NCBI RefSeq assembly: GCF_024758705.1
Contig: NZ_CP096971.1
Location: forward strand, 3,315,501 to 3,379,500
Direction of reading: 5' to 3'
Source of the DNA: Sphingomonas sp. SUN019
GTDB taxonomy: Bacteria > Pseudomonadota > Alphaproteobacteria > Sphingomonadales > Sphingomonadaceae
DNA: 64,000 nucleotides
How positions within the stretch are numbered: the stretch's first letter is position 1; each line of letters begins with the position of its first letter. The translations under genes and the position numbers were made by a program. Of the stretch, positions 28,746 through 37,872 are shown one piece after another. A model generated the notes under the pieces. That model searched no databases, had not been told where the DNA came from, and saw nothing but the letters and a program-made list of their open reading frames with translations.

Positions 28746-29954
28746 ATGTTCGGCACCACCCTCATCCTCGCGCTGCGCTCGATCCGGCGTCACCTCCTGC
28801 GGTCGTTCCTGACCATCCTCGGCATCGTCATCGGCGTCGGCGCAGTCGTGACGATGGTCACGCTCGGCAAGGCGACGACCGCCGCGGTGCAGCAGCAGAT
28901 CAGTGCGCTGGGCACCAACATCCTGCAGATCCGTCCCGGCCAGGGCTTCGGCCGCGGCGGCGGCGGTCCGCGCCCGCCCGATTTCGAGATGGGCGACGTG
29001 GAGGCGGTGCGGCAGCAGGTCGCGGGCGTGAAGGCGGTCGCACCGCAGGCGTCGGCCACCGCGACCGCGATCTACGAAGGTGCGAACTGGTCGACGACGA
29101 TCCAGGGCACGACCGCCGACGTGTTCGTCGTCCAGCCGTGGCCGCTGGCGCAGGGCCGCATCTGGACCGCGGCGGAGGAGCAGTCGGGCAAGGCGGTGTG
29201 CATCATCGGCAATACCGTGCGGCAGAACCTGTTCCGCGGCGGCCGCGCGGTCGGCCAGCGTTTTCGGCTCGGCGCGATCAGTTGCGACGTGATCGGCGTG
29301 CTCACTACGCGCGGACAGGCCGGGTTCGGCGGCGATCAGGACGACACCGTCGTCATGCCGCTGAACGCGGTGCAACGCCGCTTCACCGGCAACCGCGACA
29401 TCCGCCTGATGCTGGTCGGCGTCGATCAGGCCTATTCCACCGAGAGCGTGCAGAGTTCGATCAGCACCTTGCTGCGCGAACGCCGCAACATCACCGGGGC
29501 GAAACAGGACGATTTCAACATCTTCGACACCAAGCAGATCAGCGACACGCTGACCGGCACGACGACGCTGCTGACCCGCATCGTCGCGGCGGTGGCGGCG
29601 ATTTCGCTGGTCGTGGGCGGGATCGGGATCATGAACATCATGCTGGTGTCGGTCACCGAACGCACGCGCGAGATCGGCATCCGCCTGGCGATCGGCGCGG
29701 TCGCGAACGAGGTGCTGCTGCAGTTCCTGGTCGAGGCGATCGCACTGTCGATGCTGGGCGGATTGATCGGGCTGGTGCTGGGGCAATTGGCGATCGTCAT
29801 CATCACCCCGCTGATGCAGGTGCCGTGGACGTTCGACCTGCAGATCAACCTGATCGCGTTCGCGATCTCGGCGGTGATCGGGGTGGTGTTCGGCTATTTC
29901 CCGGCGCGGCGCGCGGCGGCGTTGAACCCGATCGACGCGCTGCGGCACGAATAG
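28746..29954 (+). CDS. macB: MacB-type ABC transporter permease (FtsX-like)
   Basis: A 402-residue permease with the MacB topology: first membrane helix near the N-terminus (FLTILGIVIGVGAVVTMVT), a large periplasmic MacB_PCD domain (residues about 45-270), and three C-terminal helices of the FtsX domain (VAAVAAISLVVGGIGIMNIML, then IALSMLGGLIGLVLGQLAIV and LIAFAISAVIGVVFGYF). Such pumps push substrates from the periplasm through the TolC-like channel. The substrate could be a drug, peptide or siderophore and is not evident. Confidence 0.93.
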   Translation: MFGTTLILALRSIRRHLLRSFLTILGIVIGVGAVVTMVTLGKATTAAVQQQISALGTNILQIRPGQGFGRGGGGPRPPDFEMGDVEAVRQQVAGVKAVAPQASATATAIYEGANWSTTIQGTTADVFVVQPWPLAQGRIWTAAEEQSGKAVCIIGNTVRQNLFRGGRAVGQRFRLGAISCDVIGVLTTRGQAGFGGDQDDTVVMPLNAVQRRFTGNRDIRLMLVGVDQAYSTESVQSSISTLLRERRNITGAKQDDFNIFDTKQISDTLTGTTTLLTRIVAAVAAISLVVGGIGIMNIMLVSVTERTREIGIRLAIGAVANEVLLQFLVEAIALSMLGGLIGLVLGQLAIVIITPLMQVPWTFDLQINLIAFAISAVIGVVFGYFPARRAAALNPIDALRHE

Positions 29955-29968
29955 GTCCGCACTGTCTT

Positions 29969-30144
29969 CCCGTTCGTCCTGAGTAGCCGCTGAGCAAGTC
30001 GGGCACCCATGAAAATGACATTTTCATGGGACCCTGGCCGAAGCGGCGTATCGAAGGACAGGTTGGAGCGCGGAACGCTGCTTCGATACGAGTCTTCGAT
30101 ACGCTGCTGACGCAGCTACTCAGCCTCTACTCAGCACGAACGGG
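29969..30144. repeat. Degenerate palindromic region with an embedded AT-rich palindrome
   Basis: Outer arms about 29969-29986 (CCCGTTCGTCCTGAGTAG) and 30127-30144 (CTACTCAGCACGAACGGG) pair imperfectly; the interior carries several TCGATACG segments. Embedded at 30006-30030 is a perfect palindrome of two 12-base arms (CCCATGAAAATG) around one base, much AT-richer than its surroundings. The whole gap between the convergent permease and MocA-like genes is filled by this region. Confidence 0.7.
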
Positions 30145-30161
30145 GGGTGGGAATCTCTTGG

Positions 30162-30773
30162 TCAGACCACCGGCCGCGTCGCCGTTTGTTTCGGTGCGCG
30201 GATCAGTCGCCGCAGCCGTTCGAGATCCTCCGGCGTGTCAATGTCGATCAATTCCGCCGGCGTCGTGACGACATGCCGCCCGGCCTTCACCAGATCGCGC
30301 GCGCCCTTGTCGCCCTTCAGCGCCATCAGGAAATCGAACCGGTCCCGCCCGAACACGCCCGGCGGCATCGGCTGCACCCCGTCGCTCGATACGACCACCG
30401 CGTCTGACGATTCCGCCGCGTCCAGCAAGCGATAGATATGCGTCGCGGTGACGCGCGGCATGTCGGCCAGCGCGATCACCACCGCCGCCGCGCCGCGTTC
30501 CCTGGCGTATGCGACTCCGATCCGCACCGATCCCGACATCCCGCTGGCGGCATCCTCGTTGCGCAGAACCGTGAAATCGCGGCCTGCGAAATCCAGCGAA
30601 CAGCCGTCGATCACCGCGACGCGTTCCATGAACGGCATCTCCTCCAGCGCAGTGACGACGTGCAGCCCGACGGGCTTGCCGAGGAATTCCTCCTCCAGCT
30701 TGTTGCCGTCGCCGAACCGTTCCGACCGGCCCGCGGCGAGCAGGATGAGGACGCAGGTCTCAACCTCGATCAC
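30162..30773 (-). CDS. MocA-like molybdenum cofactor nucleotidyltransferase
   Basis: A 203-residue MobA-like nucleotidyltransferase. The N-terminus ILLAAGRSERFGDGNKL is the nucleotide-binding loop, and VVIALADMPRVTATH carries the metal-binding Asp. MocA adds CMP to molybdopterin to make the cytosine-dinucleotide cofactor that PaoC-type enzymes need. Being last in the operon with the molybdenum hydroxylase and XdhC supports that role. Its start overlaps the XdhC stop by 14 bases. Confidence 0.87.
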   Translation of the reverse strand: MIEVETCVLILLAAGRSERFGDGNKLEEEFLGKPVGLHVVTALEEMPFMERVAVIDGCSLDFAGRDFTVLRNEDAASGMSGSVRIGVAYARERGAAAVVIALADMPRVTATHIYRLLDAAESSDAVVVSSDGVQPMPPGVFGRDRFDFLMALKGDKGARDLVKAGRHVVTTPAELIDIDTPEDLERLRRLIRAPKQTATRPVV

Positions 30774-31680
30774 GGAACGCTCCTATCATCGCGGCGGCGA
30801 CGGACAGCGCGATTTCGGACGGACCGATCGCGCCGATGTCGATCCCGACCGGGGCATCGATACGGTCGATCTGCCCCGGAGTCAGCCCCGCTTCGGCCAG
30901 CCGTTCGCGGCGTGCGGCGTGACTGCGGCGGCTGCCGAGCGCGCCGACGTAAGCGGCGTCGGATTTGAGCGCGGCGATCAGCGCCGGATCGTCGATCTTG
31001 GTATCGTGGCTGAGCGTGACGACCGCGGTCGACGGGCCCGGCCTGTAGGCGGCGATCGCCTCGTCGGGCCAGCGATCGTCGAGCGTGGTGCCGGGAAAGC
31101 GTTCCTCGGTCAGGAAACGTCCGCGCGGATCGACGACGACGGTTTCGATGCCCAGCGTTGCGGCAAGGCCGACCAAAGCCTGCGCGATCTGCACCGCGCC
31201 GACGATGATCAGGCGGCGTGGCGGGTCGTAGCGATTGACGAACGCCGCGCCCTCCGCCGGGCGGAGCGAGCTTTGTCCGGTGTCTAGGTCGGTCGTGACG
31301 CTGAGCGCGCGGCCGTCGTCGCGCGCTTCGGTGATGCGGTCGAACAGTTCGGGGTCGAAGCCTTCCGCCGATACAGGCTGCACCAGCACCGAAATCTCGC
31401 CGCCGCAGGGGAGGCCGACTTCCCACGCGCTGGCGTCCTCCACACCGTAAGTCTTCACCGCGAACGGCGCGCCCGCGATCACCTGCGCCGCGGTGTCGAG
31501 GATGTCGCCCTCTACGCAGCCGCCCGAGACGGAGCCTTCGAAGCGGCCGTCGGCGTGGACCAGCATATGGCTGCCGCGGGGGCGGGGGGCGGAACCCCAT
31601 GTTGAGACGACGGTCGCCAGCGCGAGCGGCGCGCCTTTCCAAGCGGTGGCGGCGGTCAGGACGGAATCGTTTTCGGCCAT
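30760..31680 (-). CDS. xdhC: XdhC-family molybdenum cofactor insertion/sulfuration factor
   Basis: A 306-residue XdhC/CoxI-family protein that binds molybdenum cofactor and helps its sulfuration and insertion into molybdenum hydroxylases. The N-terminal domain has STWGSAPRPRGSHMLVH and SGGCVEGDI; the C-terminal Rossmann-like domain has RRLIIVGAVQIAQALVGLA and ALGSRRSHAARRERL. It serves the hydroxylase genes just upstream, from which it is separated by a palindromic element, and overlaps the MocA-like gene. Confidence 0.9.
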   Translation of the reverse strand: MAENDSVLTAATAWKGAPLALATVVSTWGSAPRPRGSHMLVHADGRFEGSVSGGCVEGDILDTAAQVIAGAPFAVKTYGVEDASAWEVGLPCGGEISVLVQPVSAEGFDPELFDRITEARDDGRALSVTTDLDTGQSSLRPAEGAAFVNRYDPPRRLIIVGAVQIAQALVGLAATLGIETVVVDPRGRFLTEERFPGTTLDDRWPDEAIAAYRPGPSTAVVTLSHDTKIDDPALIAALKSDAAYVGALGSRRSHAARRERLAEAGLTPGQIDRIDAPVGIDIGAIGPSEIALSVAAAMIGAFRDRG

Positions 31681-31691
31681 TCTTCTTCCTA

Positions 31692-31799
31692 AAGCCCCTC
31701 CCCTTCAGGGGAGGGGTGGGGGTGGGGTGTCTCAGTCTCACCGAGTGTTCGCACGTGGATAGACCCCGCCCCAACCCCTCCCCTGAAGGGGAGGGGCTT
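31692..31799. repeat. Palindromic element, CCCCTCCCCTTCAGGGGAGGGG family
   Basis: Arms 31692-31716 and 31775-31799 are exact 25-base inverted repeats; purine- and pyrimidine-rich tails extend the pairing inward. It fills the gap between the molybdopterin-subunit stop and the XdhC start within the operon. Confidence 0.88.
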
Positions 31800-31801
31800 G
31801 C

Positions 31802-34003
31802 TCAAACGGGCGGCAACCCAGCCAGCAGCTTATCCACCGTGATCGGGAAATCCCGCACCCTGACCCCGCACGCATCGAAGATCGCGTTCGCCACCGCCGC
31901 GGTCGCGCCCGAAATGCCGAGTTCCCCAATCCCCTTCGCGCCGACGGGGTTCGCGTGGCGATCGATCTCCTCGACGAAATACGCCTCGATCTGCGGCACG
32001 TCGGACTGCACCGGAATATGATATTCGGCCAGGTCGCGGTTCACGTACGCGCCGGTGCGCGGGTCGACCACGGCATGTTCGTGCAGCGCATAGCCGATGC
32101 CCCAGATCATCCCGCCGATCGCCTGGCTGCGCGCGGTCTTCGCGTTCAGGATGCGCCCGCAATCGAACACGCCGAGCATCCGCTTCACGCGCACCTCGCC
32201 AGTGACGCCGTTGACCCACGCCTCGACGAACTGCGCGCCGTGCGTCGCCTGGCTGTATTTCTGGTTGTTCTTGCCGGGATGGATCGTGCCGATCGCCTCC
32301 AGCGGGGCATCGCCGACCAGCTCGGACAACGGCACGCGGTGGTTGCCGGCGATGGCGTGGCCGTCCTTCAGCGTCATGTCGGCGGGCTTCGCGTTCATCC
32401 GTTTCGCCAGTTCGGCGACGATATCCTCGCACGCCAGCACCACCGACGACGTGCTGGACGCGGCGCCGAACGATCCGCCCGATCCCGCGCCGGTCGGGAA
32501 ATCGCTGTCGCCCAGTTTCACGTCGATACAGTGGATCGGCAGCCCCAGCGCCTCGCCCGCGACCTGCGCCAGGATGGTATAGGTGCCGGTGCCGATGTCG
32601 GTCATGTCGGTCTCGACCGTCGCGCGGCCATCGGGCGACAGGCGCACGCGCGCCGAGGAATCGGCGAGGAAGTTCACCCGCGCCGCGGTCGCGACGCCGT
32701 GTCCGACCAGCCATTCGCCCTCGATCCGGCGTTCGCGCGTGGCCCAGCCGAACTTTTCCGCGCCTTCGTCGAAACAGTCGATCAGGCGGCGCGAGGAGAA
32801 GGGCTTGCCGCTGGTCGGGTCGTTCTCCGGCTCGTTGCGGCGGCGCAGCTCGATCGGGTCCATGCCGAGTTCGCGCGCGAGTTCGTCCATCGCGCATTCC
32901 AGCCCGATCATCCCGACCGCCTCGCCCGGCGCACGCACCGCGCCGGTGGGGGTCAGGTTCAGTTCGACGATCTTCGTCGTGAAGCTGCGCGCAGGCGCGG
33001 AATAGAGGCCTACCGACCCCAAAGCGACCGGCTCGAAGAACCCGCCGCCCGGCTTCTGGCTGACGTAACTGTCCTGTCCGATCCCGCTCAGCACGCCGTC
33101 TTCGTCCGCCGCGAGGCGCAACCGCTGGCTGGTGTCCGACCGGCCATAGACCGAATGGAACAATTGCTGGCGGGTCAGCGCGACCTTCGCCGGGCGACCG
33201 GTTGCCTGCGACGCGATCGCCGCCAGAACCGTTTCCGGCCCACCGATCTTCCCACCAAACCCGCCGCCGATATAGTGCGAGATCATGCGCAATTTATCGC
33301 GCGGGATATCCAGCGAATTCGCGATCATCCCCTGCGCGAAGCCGAACAGTTGGATGCTGCCATACAAAGTGCAGGTGTCGCCGTCCCAGTCGACGATCGC
33401 GGCGTGCGGCTCCATCGCGGCGTGGACCTGGCGCGGCGTGGTGTAGGTGGCGTCGATCGCGACCGCGGCGTCCGCCATCGCGGCATCGACATCGCCCTTC
33501 ACCACGTCGGGCAGCATCGCGCCCTTGGCCGGTCCGTTTGCGCGGTCAGCGTCGACCATCATGTCGTAGCGGCCGTCTGCGGGCGTACACGTGACGATCA
33601 CCGCCCTTGCCGCGGCGCGTGCCTCCTCGAAGCTGTCCGCCACCGCGACGCCGACGATCTCGCCGTAACTGGCCAGTTCGCCTTCGACGCGGTTCATCCG
33701 TTCGACGCGGATCAGCGGAGATTCACGCGGCAGGCGCGGATCGTCGGTGATGATCGCCAGCACGCCAGGCATCGCCTCCGCCGCGGCCTTGTCGATCGAT
33801 GCGATCGTGCCGCTGGCGATGGTCGCTGTGATCGCGACACCGTACGCCATCGGGCGATCGAAGGTGAATTCGGCGGCATAGGTCGCCGCGCCCGTCACCT
33901 TCGCCGGGCCGTCGATCCGGTCCAGCCCCGCGCCCAGCAACCCCTGCGTCCCGCGATCGAGCGCGGTTTCGCCGTGCGCCTCGTCCATGCGATATTCGGT
34001 CAC
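31802..34003 (-). CDS. paoC: Molybdenum hydroxylase large subunit (PaoC/YagR-like)
   Basis: A 733-residue molybdopterin-binding subunit of the xanthine oxidase family that oxidises aldehydes or heterocycles using water. It has the N-terminal aldehyde-oxidase a/b hammerhead ([20 protein letters not shown]), the cofactor motif [14 protein letters not shown] near residue 245, [14 protein letters not shown], and the C-terminal catalytic-Glu motif [17 protein letters not shown]. Length matches PaoC. It is translated from an ATGA overlap with the FAD subunit gene. The substrate cannot be fixed from sequence. Confidence 0.92.
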   Translation of the reverse strand: MTEYRMDEAHGETALDRGTQGLLGAGLDRIDGPAKVTGAATYAAEFTFDRPMAYGVAITATIASGTIASIDKAAAEAMPGVLAIITDDPRLPRESPLIRVERMNRVEGELASYGEIVGVAVADSFEEARAAARAVIVTCTPADGRYDMMVDADRANGPAKGAMLPDVVKGDVDAAMADAAVAIDATYTTPRQVHAAMEPHAAIVDWDGDTCTLYGSIQLFGFAQGMIANSLDIPRDKLRMISHYIGGGFGGKIGGPETVLAAIASQATGRPAKVALTRQQLFHSVYGRSDTSQRLRLAADEDGVLSGIGQDSYVSQKPGGGFFEPVALGSVGLYSAPARSFTTKIVELNLTPTGAVRAPGEAVGMIGLECAMDELARELGMDPIELRRRNEPENDPTSGKPFSSRRLIDCFDEGAEKFGWATRERRIEGEWLVGHGVATAARVNFLADSSARVRLSPDGRATVETDMTDIGTGTYTILAQVAGEALGLPIHCIDVKLGDSDFPTGAGSGGSFGAASSTSSVVLACEDIVAELAKRMNAKPADMTLKDGHAIAGNHRVPLSELVGDAPLEAIGTIHPGKNNQKYSQATHGAQFVEAWVNGVTGEVRVKRMLGVFDCGRILNAKTARSQAIGGMIWGIGYALHEHAVVDPRTGAYVNRDLAEYHIPVQSDVPQIEAYFVEEIDRHANPVGAKGIGELGISGATAAVANAIFDACGVRVRDFPITVDKLLAGLPPV

Positions 34004-34968
34004 GCGGTCAGATCCCTCAAACAGGCGATGAGCGTCCGCTTGACCAGCGGTATCTTGAAGTCATTGTGCCCGAAGCCGCGCGCGTCGGCGACCAGCGCCT
34101 CCGCGGCGGCGGCGAACGCCTCGCTCGAGGGGGCCTTCCCGACTAGCGCCGCCTCGACCGCCGCATCGCGCCACGGCATCGGGCCGAGCCCGCCGAACGC
34201 CAGCGCGGCAGAGGCGATCTTGCCGCCTTCCACCTTCACCACCCCCGCCACCGACACCAGCGCAAAGGCGTAAGACGCCCGGTCGCGCACTTTGCGATAG
34301 ATGTGCTTCGCGCCCTCGACCGGCGCGGGGAGTTCGACGTGGGTGATCAGTTCGCCCGGCTCCAGCACCGTCTCGATCTCGGGCGTGTCGCCCGGCAGGC
34401 GATAGAAGTCGTGGATCGAGATGCGCCGCCGATCGCCATCGGGCTTCAGCGTCAGGATCGTCGCATCCAGCGCGCGCATCGCGACCGGCATATCGCCCGG
34501 ATGCGTCGCGATGCAGTGCTCGCTTGTCCCCAGCACCGCGAGGATACGGTTGAACCCGCCGCGTGCATCGCATCCAGACCCCGGCGTGCGCTTGTTGCAG
34601 GCCGTCGCGGTATCGTAGAAATAATAGCACCGCGTCCGCTGGAGCAGATTGCCCCCGGTCGTCGCCTTATTGCGCAACTGCCCCGACGCGCCCGCCAGCA
34701 ACGCGCGGCTCAGCACCTCATATTTCGCGATCACGCGCGGGTCGGCGGCGAGGTCGCTGTTGGGCACCAAAGCGCCGATCGTCAGCCCGCCGTCGTCGCG
34801 CTCCTCGATATCGGCCAGGTCCAACCGGCTGATGTCGATCAATTTCTCCGGCGTTTCGATCTGCAGCTTCATCAGATCGAGCAGGTTCGTGCCACCCGCG
34901 ATGAACCGCCCGCCGCCGGCGACCGCGGCCTCGGGGCTGTCGGCCTTCGCATAATCGAACGTCTTCAT
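34000..34968 (-). CDS. paoB: Molybdenum hydroxylase FAD subunit with Cys-rich insertion (PaoB/YagS-like)
   Basis: A 322-residue FAD-binding subunit. FAD motifs are [15 protein letters not shown] near residue 30 and [13 protein letters not shown] near residue 110. Right after the latter comes an insertion with Cys residues in [17 protein letters not shown] and SEHC, the pattern that ligates an extra [4Fe-4S] cluster in PaoB and in 4-hydroxybenzoyl-CoA reductase. The ATG at 34968 overlaps the 2Fe-2S subunit stop and gives the usual N-terminus MKTFDYAKA. Confidence 0.92.
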   Translation of the reverse strand: MKTFDYAKADSPEAAVAGGGRFIAGGTNLLDLMKLQIETPEKLIDISRLDLADIEERDDGGLTIGALVPNSDLAADPRVIAKYEVLSRALLAGASGQLRNKATTGGNLLQRTRCYYFYDTATACNKRTPGSGCDARGGFNRILAVLGTSEHCIATHPGDMPVAMRALDATILTLKPDGDRRRISIHDFYRLPGDTPEIETVLEPGELITHVELPAPVEGAKHIYRKVRDRASYAFALVSVAGVVKVEGGKIASAALAFGGLGPMPWRDAAVEAALVGKAPSSEAFAAAAEALVADARGFGHNDFKIPLVKRTLIACLRDLTA

Positions 34969-35456
34969 GCCTTGGCGACCTCGCGAATGGCGTCGACGAT
35001 ATTGGGATACGCCGAACAACGGCACAGATTGCCGCTCATCCGTTCGCTGATCTCATCGTCGTTCAGATCGACCTCGGTCAGGTCGCCCGATACGTGGCTG
35101 CCCCAGCCCTTCGCGACCTCGTCCAGCATCCCGACCGCGGAGCAGATCTGCCCCGGCGTGCAATAGCCGCATTGATATCCGTCGTGCCGAACGAACGCGT
35201 CCTGTAGCGGGTGGAGATTACCGATCTGCCCAAGACCTTCGATCGTCGTAATGTCATCGTCCTGATGCATCACCGCCAGCGTGAGACACGCATTGATCCG
35301 CCGCCCGTTCACCAGCACGGTGCACGCCCCGCACTGCCCGTGGTCGCAACCCTTCTTGGTGCCCGTGAGCGCAAGATGTTCGCGCAATACGTCGAGGAGC
35401 GAAGCGCGAATGTCGGGGTTCGCCTCGCGGCTCTGGCCGTTGATCGTGAAATGCAT
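34965..35456 (-). CDS. paoA: Molybdenum hydroxylase [2Fe-2S] subunit (PaoA/YagT-like)
   Basis: A 163-residue two-cluster iron-sulfur subunit passing electrons from molybdenum to FAD. The plant-ferredoxin motif [17 protein letters not shown] near residue 40 binds cluster [10 protein letters not shown] and [15 protein letters not shown] bind cluster II. The ATG at 35456 has AAGGG upstream and begins at the ferredoxin fold, so there is no Tat signal as in E. coli PaoA; an in-frame extension upstream shows no twin-Arg motif either. First gene of paoABC-xdhC-mocA. Confidence 0.92.
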   Translation of the reverse strand: MHFTINGQSREANPDIRASLLDVLREHLALTGTKKGCDHGQCGACTVLVNGRRINACLTLAVMHQDDDITTIEGLGQIGNLHPLQDAFVRHDGYQCGYCTPGQICSAVGMLDEVAKGWGSHVSGDLTEVDLNDDEISERMSGNLCRCSAYPNIVDAIREVAKA

Positions 35457-35508
35457 GGGTCGCCCTTCGCTGTCGGTGGGGGTAACGCTTTCGGTAGTGA
35501 CGATATCC

Positions 35509-36555
35509 GTGCGAACCATTCTCATGTCGGTCCTGCTGGTCAGCGCGTGCGCCGACGCGCAGGATAGGCCGATGACGGACGCACAACCATCCCTGTCGCC
35601 GCCAATCGTCATCGCACATCGCGGGGCCAGCGGCGAACGCCCTGAACATACGATCGCGGCGTATGAACTGGCGATCGCACAGGGCGCGGACGTGATCGAA
35701 CCCGATCTGGTGCCGACGAAGGACGACGTGCTGGTTGCCCGGCACGAGAACGAGATTTCGGAGACGACCGACGTCGCTTCTCACCCGGAATTCGCGGGGC
35801 GGAAGGCGACGAAGACGATCGACGGACAGAAAATGACCGGCTGGTTCGTCGAGGACTTCACGCTCGCCGAGCTGAAGACGCTGCGTGCGAAGGAACGCCT
35901 GCCGCTGCTGCGCCCCGGCAACACGGCCTATGACCGGAAGTACGACATTCCGACGCTGGCCGAAATCATCGCGCTGGCGAAGAAGCACAAGGTCGGCATC
36001 TATCCCGAAACCAAGCACCCGAGCTATTTCGCGTCGATCGGCCACGCGACCGACGCGCCGCTCGTCGCGCAACTGAAGGCGGCAGGGTGGGATTCGCCGG
36101 ATGCGCCGGTGTTCATCCAGTCGTTCGAGGTCGCAAATTTGAAACGCTTGGCACGCACGACGAAGCTGCGGCTGATCCAGCTGGTCGCAGGGGAGGGCGG
36201 TCCGGCCGATGGCGCCGCGCCCAGCTATGCCGCGATGATGACGCCCGCGGGCTTGCGAGAGGTCGCAAGCTACGCGTGGGGCATCGGCCCCGACAAGGCG
36301 ATGCTGTGGGACGGGAAGCTGCCGACCGGCTTGGTCCGCAACGCGCACGCCGCGGGGCTGCGCGTTCACCCGTGGACCTTTCGCGCGGAAAACTACTTCC
36401 TGCCTTCGCGCTTTCGCGACGGGCTGAACCCGCGTGGGCACGGCGATGTCGCAGGAGAGATCGCCGCCGCGCTCCGCCTTGGAATCGACGGATTCTTCAC
36501 CGATTATCCGGCAATTGGCGTAAAGGCGCGAAACGAAGCGCGGGGAGTGAAGTGA
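35509..36555 (+). CDS. glpQ: Glycerophosphodiester phosphodiesterase (GlpQ-like), probable lipoprotein
   Basis: A 348-residue phosphodiesterase that releases glycerol-3-phosphate from glycerophosphodiesters. The GDPD core has VIAHRGASGERPEHTIAAYE and the metal-site VIEPDLVPTKDDVLVARHE, then TKHPSYF and the C-terminal VHPWTFR. A short N-terminus RTILMSVLLVSAC contains a lipobox (VSAC), indicating a lipid-anchored envelope protein. I use the GTG at 35509; an ATG at 35524 would shorten the signal and neither has a good ribosome site. It is divergent from the hydroxylase operon with only 52 bases between. Confidence 0.88.
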   Translation: MRTILMSVLLVSACADAQDRPMTDAQPSLSPPIVIAHRGASGERPEHTIAAYELAIAQGADVIEPDLVPTKDDVLVARHENEISETTDVASHPEFAGRKATKTIDGQKMTGWFVEDFTLAELKTLRAKERLPLLRPGNTAYDRKYDIPTLAEIIALAKKHKVGIYPETKHPSYFASIGHATDAPLVAQLKAAGWDSPDAPVFIQSFEVANLKRLARTTKLRLIQLVAGEGGPADGAAPSYAAMMTPAGLREVASYAWGIGPDKAMLWDGKLPTGLVRNAHAAGLRVHPWTFRAENYFLPSRFRDGLNPRGHGDVAGEIAAALRLGIDGFFTDYPAIGVKARNEARGVK

Positions 36556-36836
36556 TGCGTAAGGTTGAAATCATACTGGCGGCGCTGCCGCTCCTCGCGA
36601 CCGGCGCGTGCGTGCGCACGGTCGGCAGCGTGGTGACCGCGCCGTTCAAGGCCGCGGGGCAAGTCGCCGACTGGACCACGACCAGCCAGGATGAGGCCGA
36701 CCGCAACTACGGGCGGAAGATGCGCAAGAAAGAAGCGCAGGAAGGCCGCGAACGCCGCGATTATGAGAAGAAATGCCGCAAAAATCCGGACGAATGCCGA
36801 GGGTATGAAGGCTATCAGGCGGCGGTCGACGATTAA
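36555..36836 (+). CDS. Small basic lipoprotein, unknown
   Basis: A 93-residue protein. The N-terminus MRKVEIILAALPLLATGAC is a lipoprotein signal with lipobox TGAC. The mature part has a short apolar stretch (VTAPFKAAGQVADW) and then a strongly charged helix (RKMRKKEAQEGRERRDYEKKC) with two Cys residues (KKCRKNPDEC). I know no named family. Its ATG overlaps the glycerophosphodiesterase stop, so the two are co-translated. Confidence 0.72.
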   Translation: MRKVEIILAALPLLATGACVRTVGSVVTAPFKAAGQVADWTTTSQDEADRNYGRKMRKKEAQEGRERRDYEKKCRKNPDECRGYEGYQAAVDD

Positions 36837-36845
36837 AACTCTCCA

Positions 36846-36943
36846 CCGTCATTCCCGCGAAGGCGGGAATCCATAGTCGCTGGTCTCGCAGCAGGTGCGG
36901 CAACGTCAGTGCTTATGGATTCCCGCCTTCGCGGGAATGACGG
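36846..36943. repeat. Palindromic element overlapping the hydrolase 3' end
   Basis: Arms 36846-36875 and 36914-36943 are exact 30-base inverted repeats (CGTCATTCCCGCGAAGGCGGG core). The right arm, read on the minus strand, encodes the last ten residues of the adjacent alpha/beta hydrolase, whose stop codon is at the inner arm boundary. It separates that gene from the convergent small lipoprotein gene. Confidence 0.9.
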
Positions 36944-37596
36944 AAGTCTTGTGTTCCCGCCAACACCTCCGCCACGGCCCGCAAAACCTGCGGCCGGTGC
37001 TGGACCCCCATGTGGCTCGCGCGGACCTCGATCGCGCGACACCCCGCTTCATCCGGCGCGTGGCAGATCAGGCCGTTGACGATGCCGTCGCTCGCGCTCC
37101 AAATCGCGGTGGCGGGGACGGGTAGTGGCGCGGCGATCTCGGCGCGGCGTGCGATCACGCCGTCGCTGTCGATCCGTTCGCCGGTCAGCCATTCGAAGAT
37201 GCGCCACACGTTGGTTGCGCGCGGATCGCCCGCATAGGGCGATGCGATCGTGATGACCTCCCGCACCGCGCCCGGAATGCGGTGCGAGGCGAGGCGCGCC
37301 ATGACCCCGCCCAGGCTGACGCCGATCAGCGTGACGGGGCCTGCGGTCGCGGCCGTGGCTTCGATAGCGGCGAACAGTATCTCGCCCTCGGCACCGATCG
37401 TCCGCGCACCGAAATTGCGGCCGAGGCCCCAGCCGTTCGCATCATAGCCGATCTGGCGCAGGTAACGGCGGAGGAAGACGTTCGACCGGTCGCTGTTGAA
37501 CAGGCCCGGCAGCAGCATCACCGCACGTCCGTCGCCGTGTGGCGTAGTGGCCAGGTCGCGGCGCGCGACGGCAAGCGAGGCGACGCCGATCGCCAT
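36913..37596 (-). CDS. Alpha/beta hydrolase (esterase/lipase-like) with repeat-encoded C-terminus
   Basis: About 227 residues from the first ATG at 37596. It has the oxyanion/lid segment VMLLPGLFNSDRSN, the nucleophile elbow IGVSLGGVMA, and a likely catalytic His in RASHMGVQHRP, preceded by AIWSASDGIVN, as in alpha/beta hydrolases. The reading frame and protein-like sequence (HYHHLPPPPLLRWAAEPAR) extend upstream of that ATG but contain no ATG, GTG or TTG; a strong GGGGAGAGGAG motif lies 8 bases before an in-frame ATC at about 37650. The C-terminal RHSREGGNP is encoded by a palindromic element. Substrate unknown. Confidence 0.78.
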   Translation of the reverse strand: MAIGVASLAVARRDLATTPHGDGRAVMLLPGLFNSDRSNVFLRRYLRQIGYDANGWGLGRNFGARTIGAEGEILFAAIEATAATAGPVTLIGVSLGGVMARLASHRIPGAVREVITIASPYAGDPRATNVWRIFEWLTGERIDSDGVIARRAEIAAPLPVPATAIWSASDGIVNGLICHAPDEAGCRAIEVRASHMGVQHRPQVLRAVAEVLAGTQDFRHSREGGNP

Positions 37597-37703
37597 CCGT
37601 GCGGGTTCGGCGGCCCAGCGGAGGAGCGGAGGTGGGGGGAGGTGGTGGTAGTGGATGAAGAATGCTCCTCTCCCCGAAGCTAACGCTTGAGCTCGCCTCT
37701 TGT

Positions 37704-37734
37704 CACCTCCCCGGCGAAAGCCGGGGCCCAGTTG
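37704..37734. repeat. Half copy of the CCCCGGCG palindromic family
   Basis: CACCTCCCCGGCGAAAGCCGGGG at this position matches the left arm of the element at 28602, but no matching right arm follows. It lies in the gap between lpdA and the hydrolase. The remainder of this 270-base gap shows no gene. Confidence 0.6.
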
Positions 37735-37820
37735 CGGGAGATTTGGTGGGGAGGGACGCACGAGCGATCGCGCCGCGGCAAAGCCGCGTCGTCGGACGGC
37801 GCTGTAGCACCGCCGACCGA

Positions 37821-37872
37821 TCTGATCGCGTGCGGCCAAGTTGCAACTTCGCTGCAACTTGGCGCGATCAGA
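37821..37872 (-). other. Long hairpin spanning the lpdA stop codon
   Basis: Two nested exact 10-base arm pairs, TCTGATCGCG (37821-37830) with its complement at 37863-37872, and CCAAGTTGCA (37836-37845) with its complement at 37853-37862, form a strong stem with a 5-base bulge on one side. The lpdA stop at 37868-37870 lies in the outer arm. No T-run follows, so it may be an mRNA 3' stabiliser or a factor-dependent terminator. Confidence 0.5.

Noticed and set aside
36846..36943. Perfect 30-base inverted repeats considered as insertion-sequence ends
   Set aside because: Only 38 bases lie between the arms, so no transposase is enclosed; it is treated as a palindromic repeat unit.
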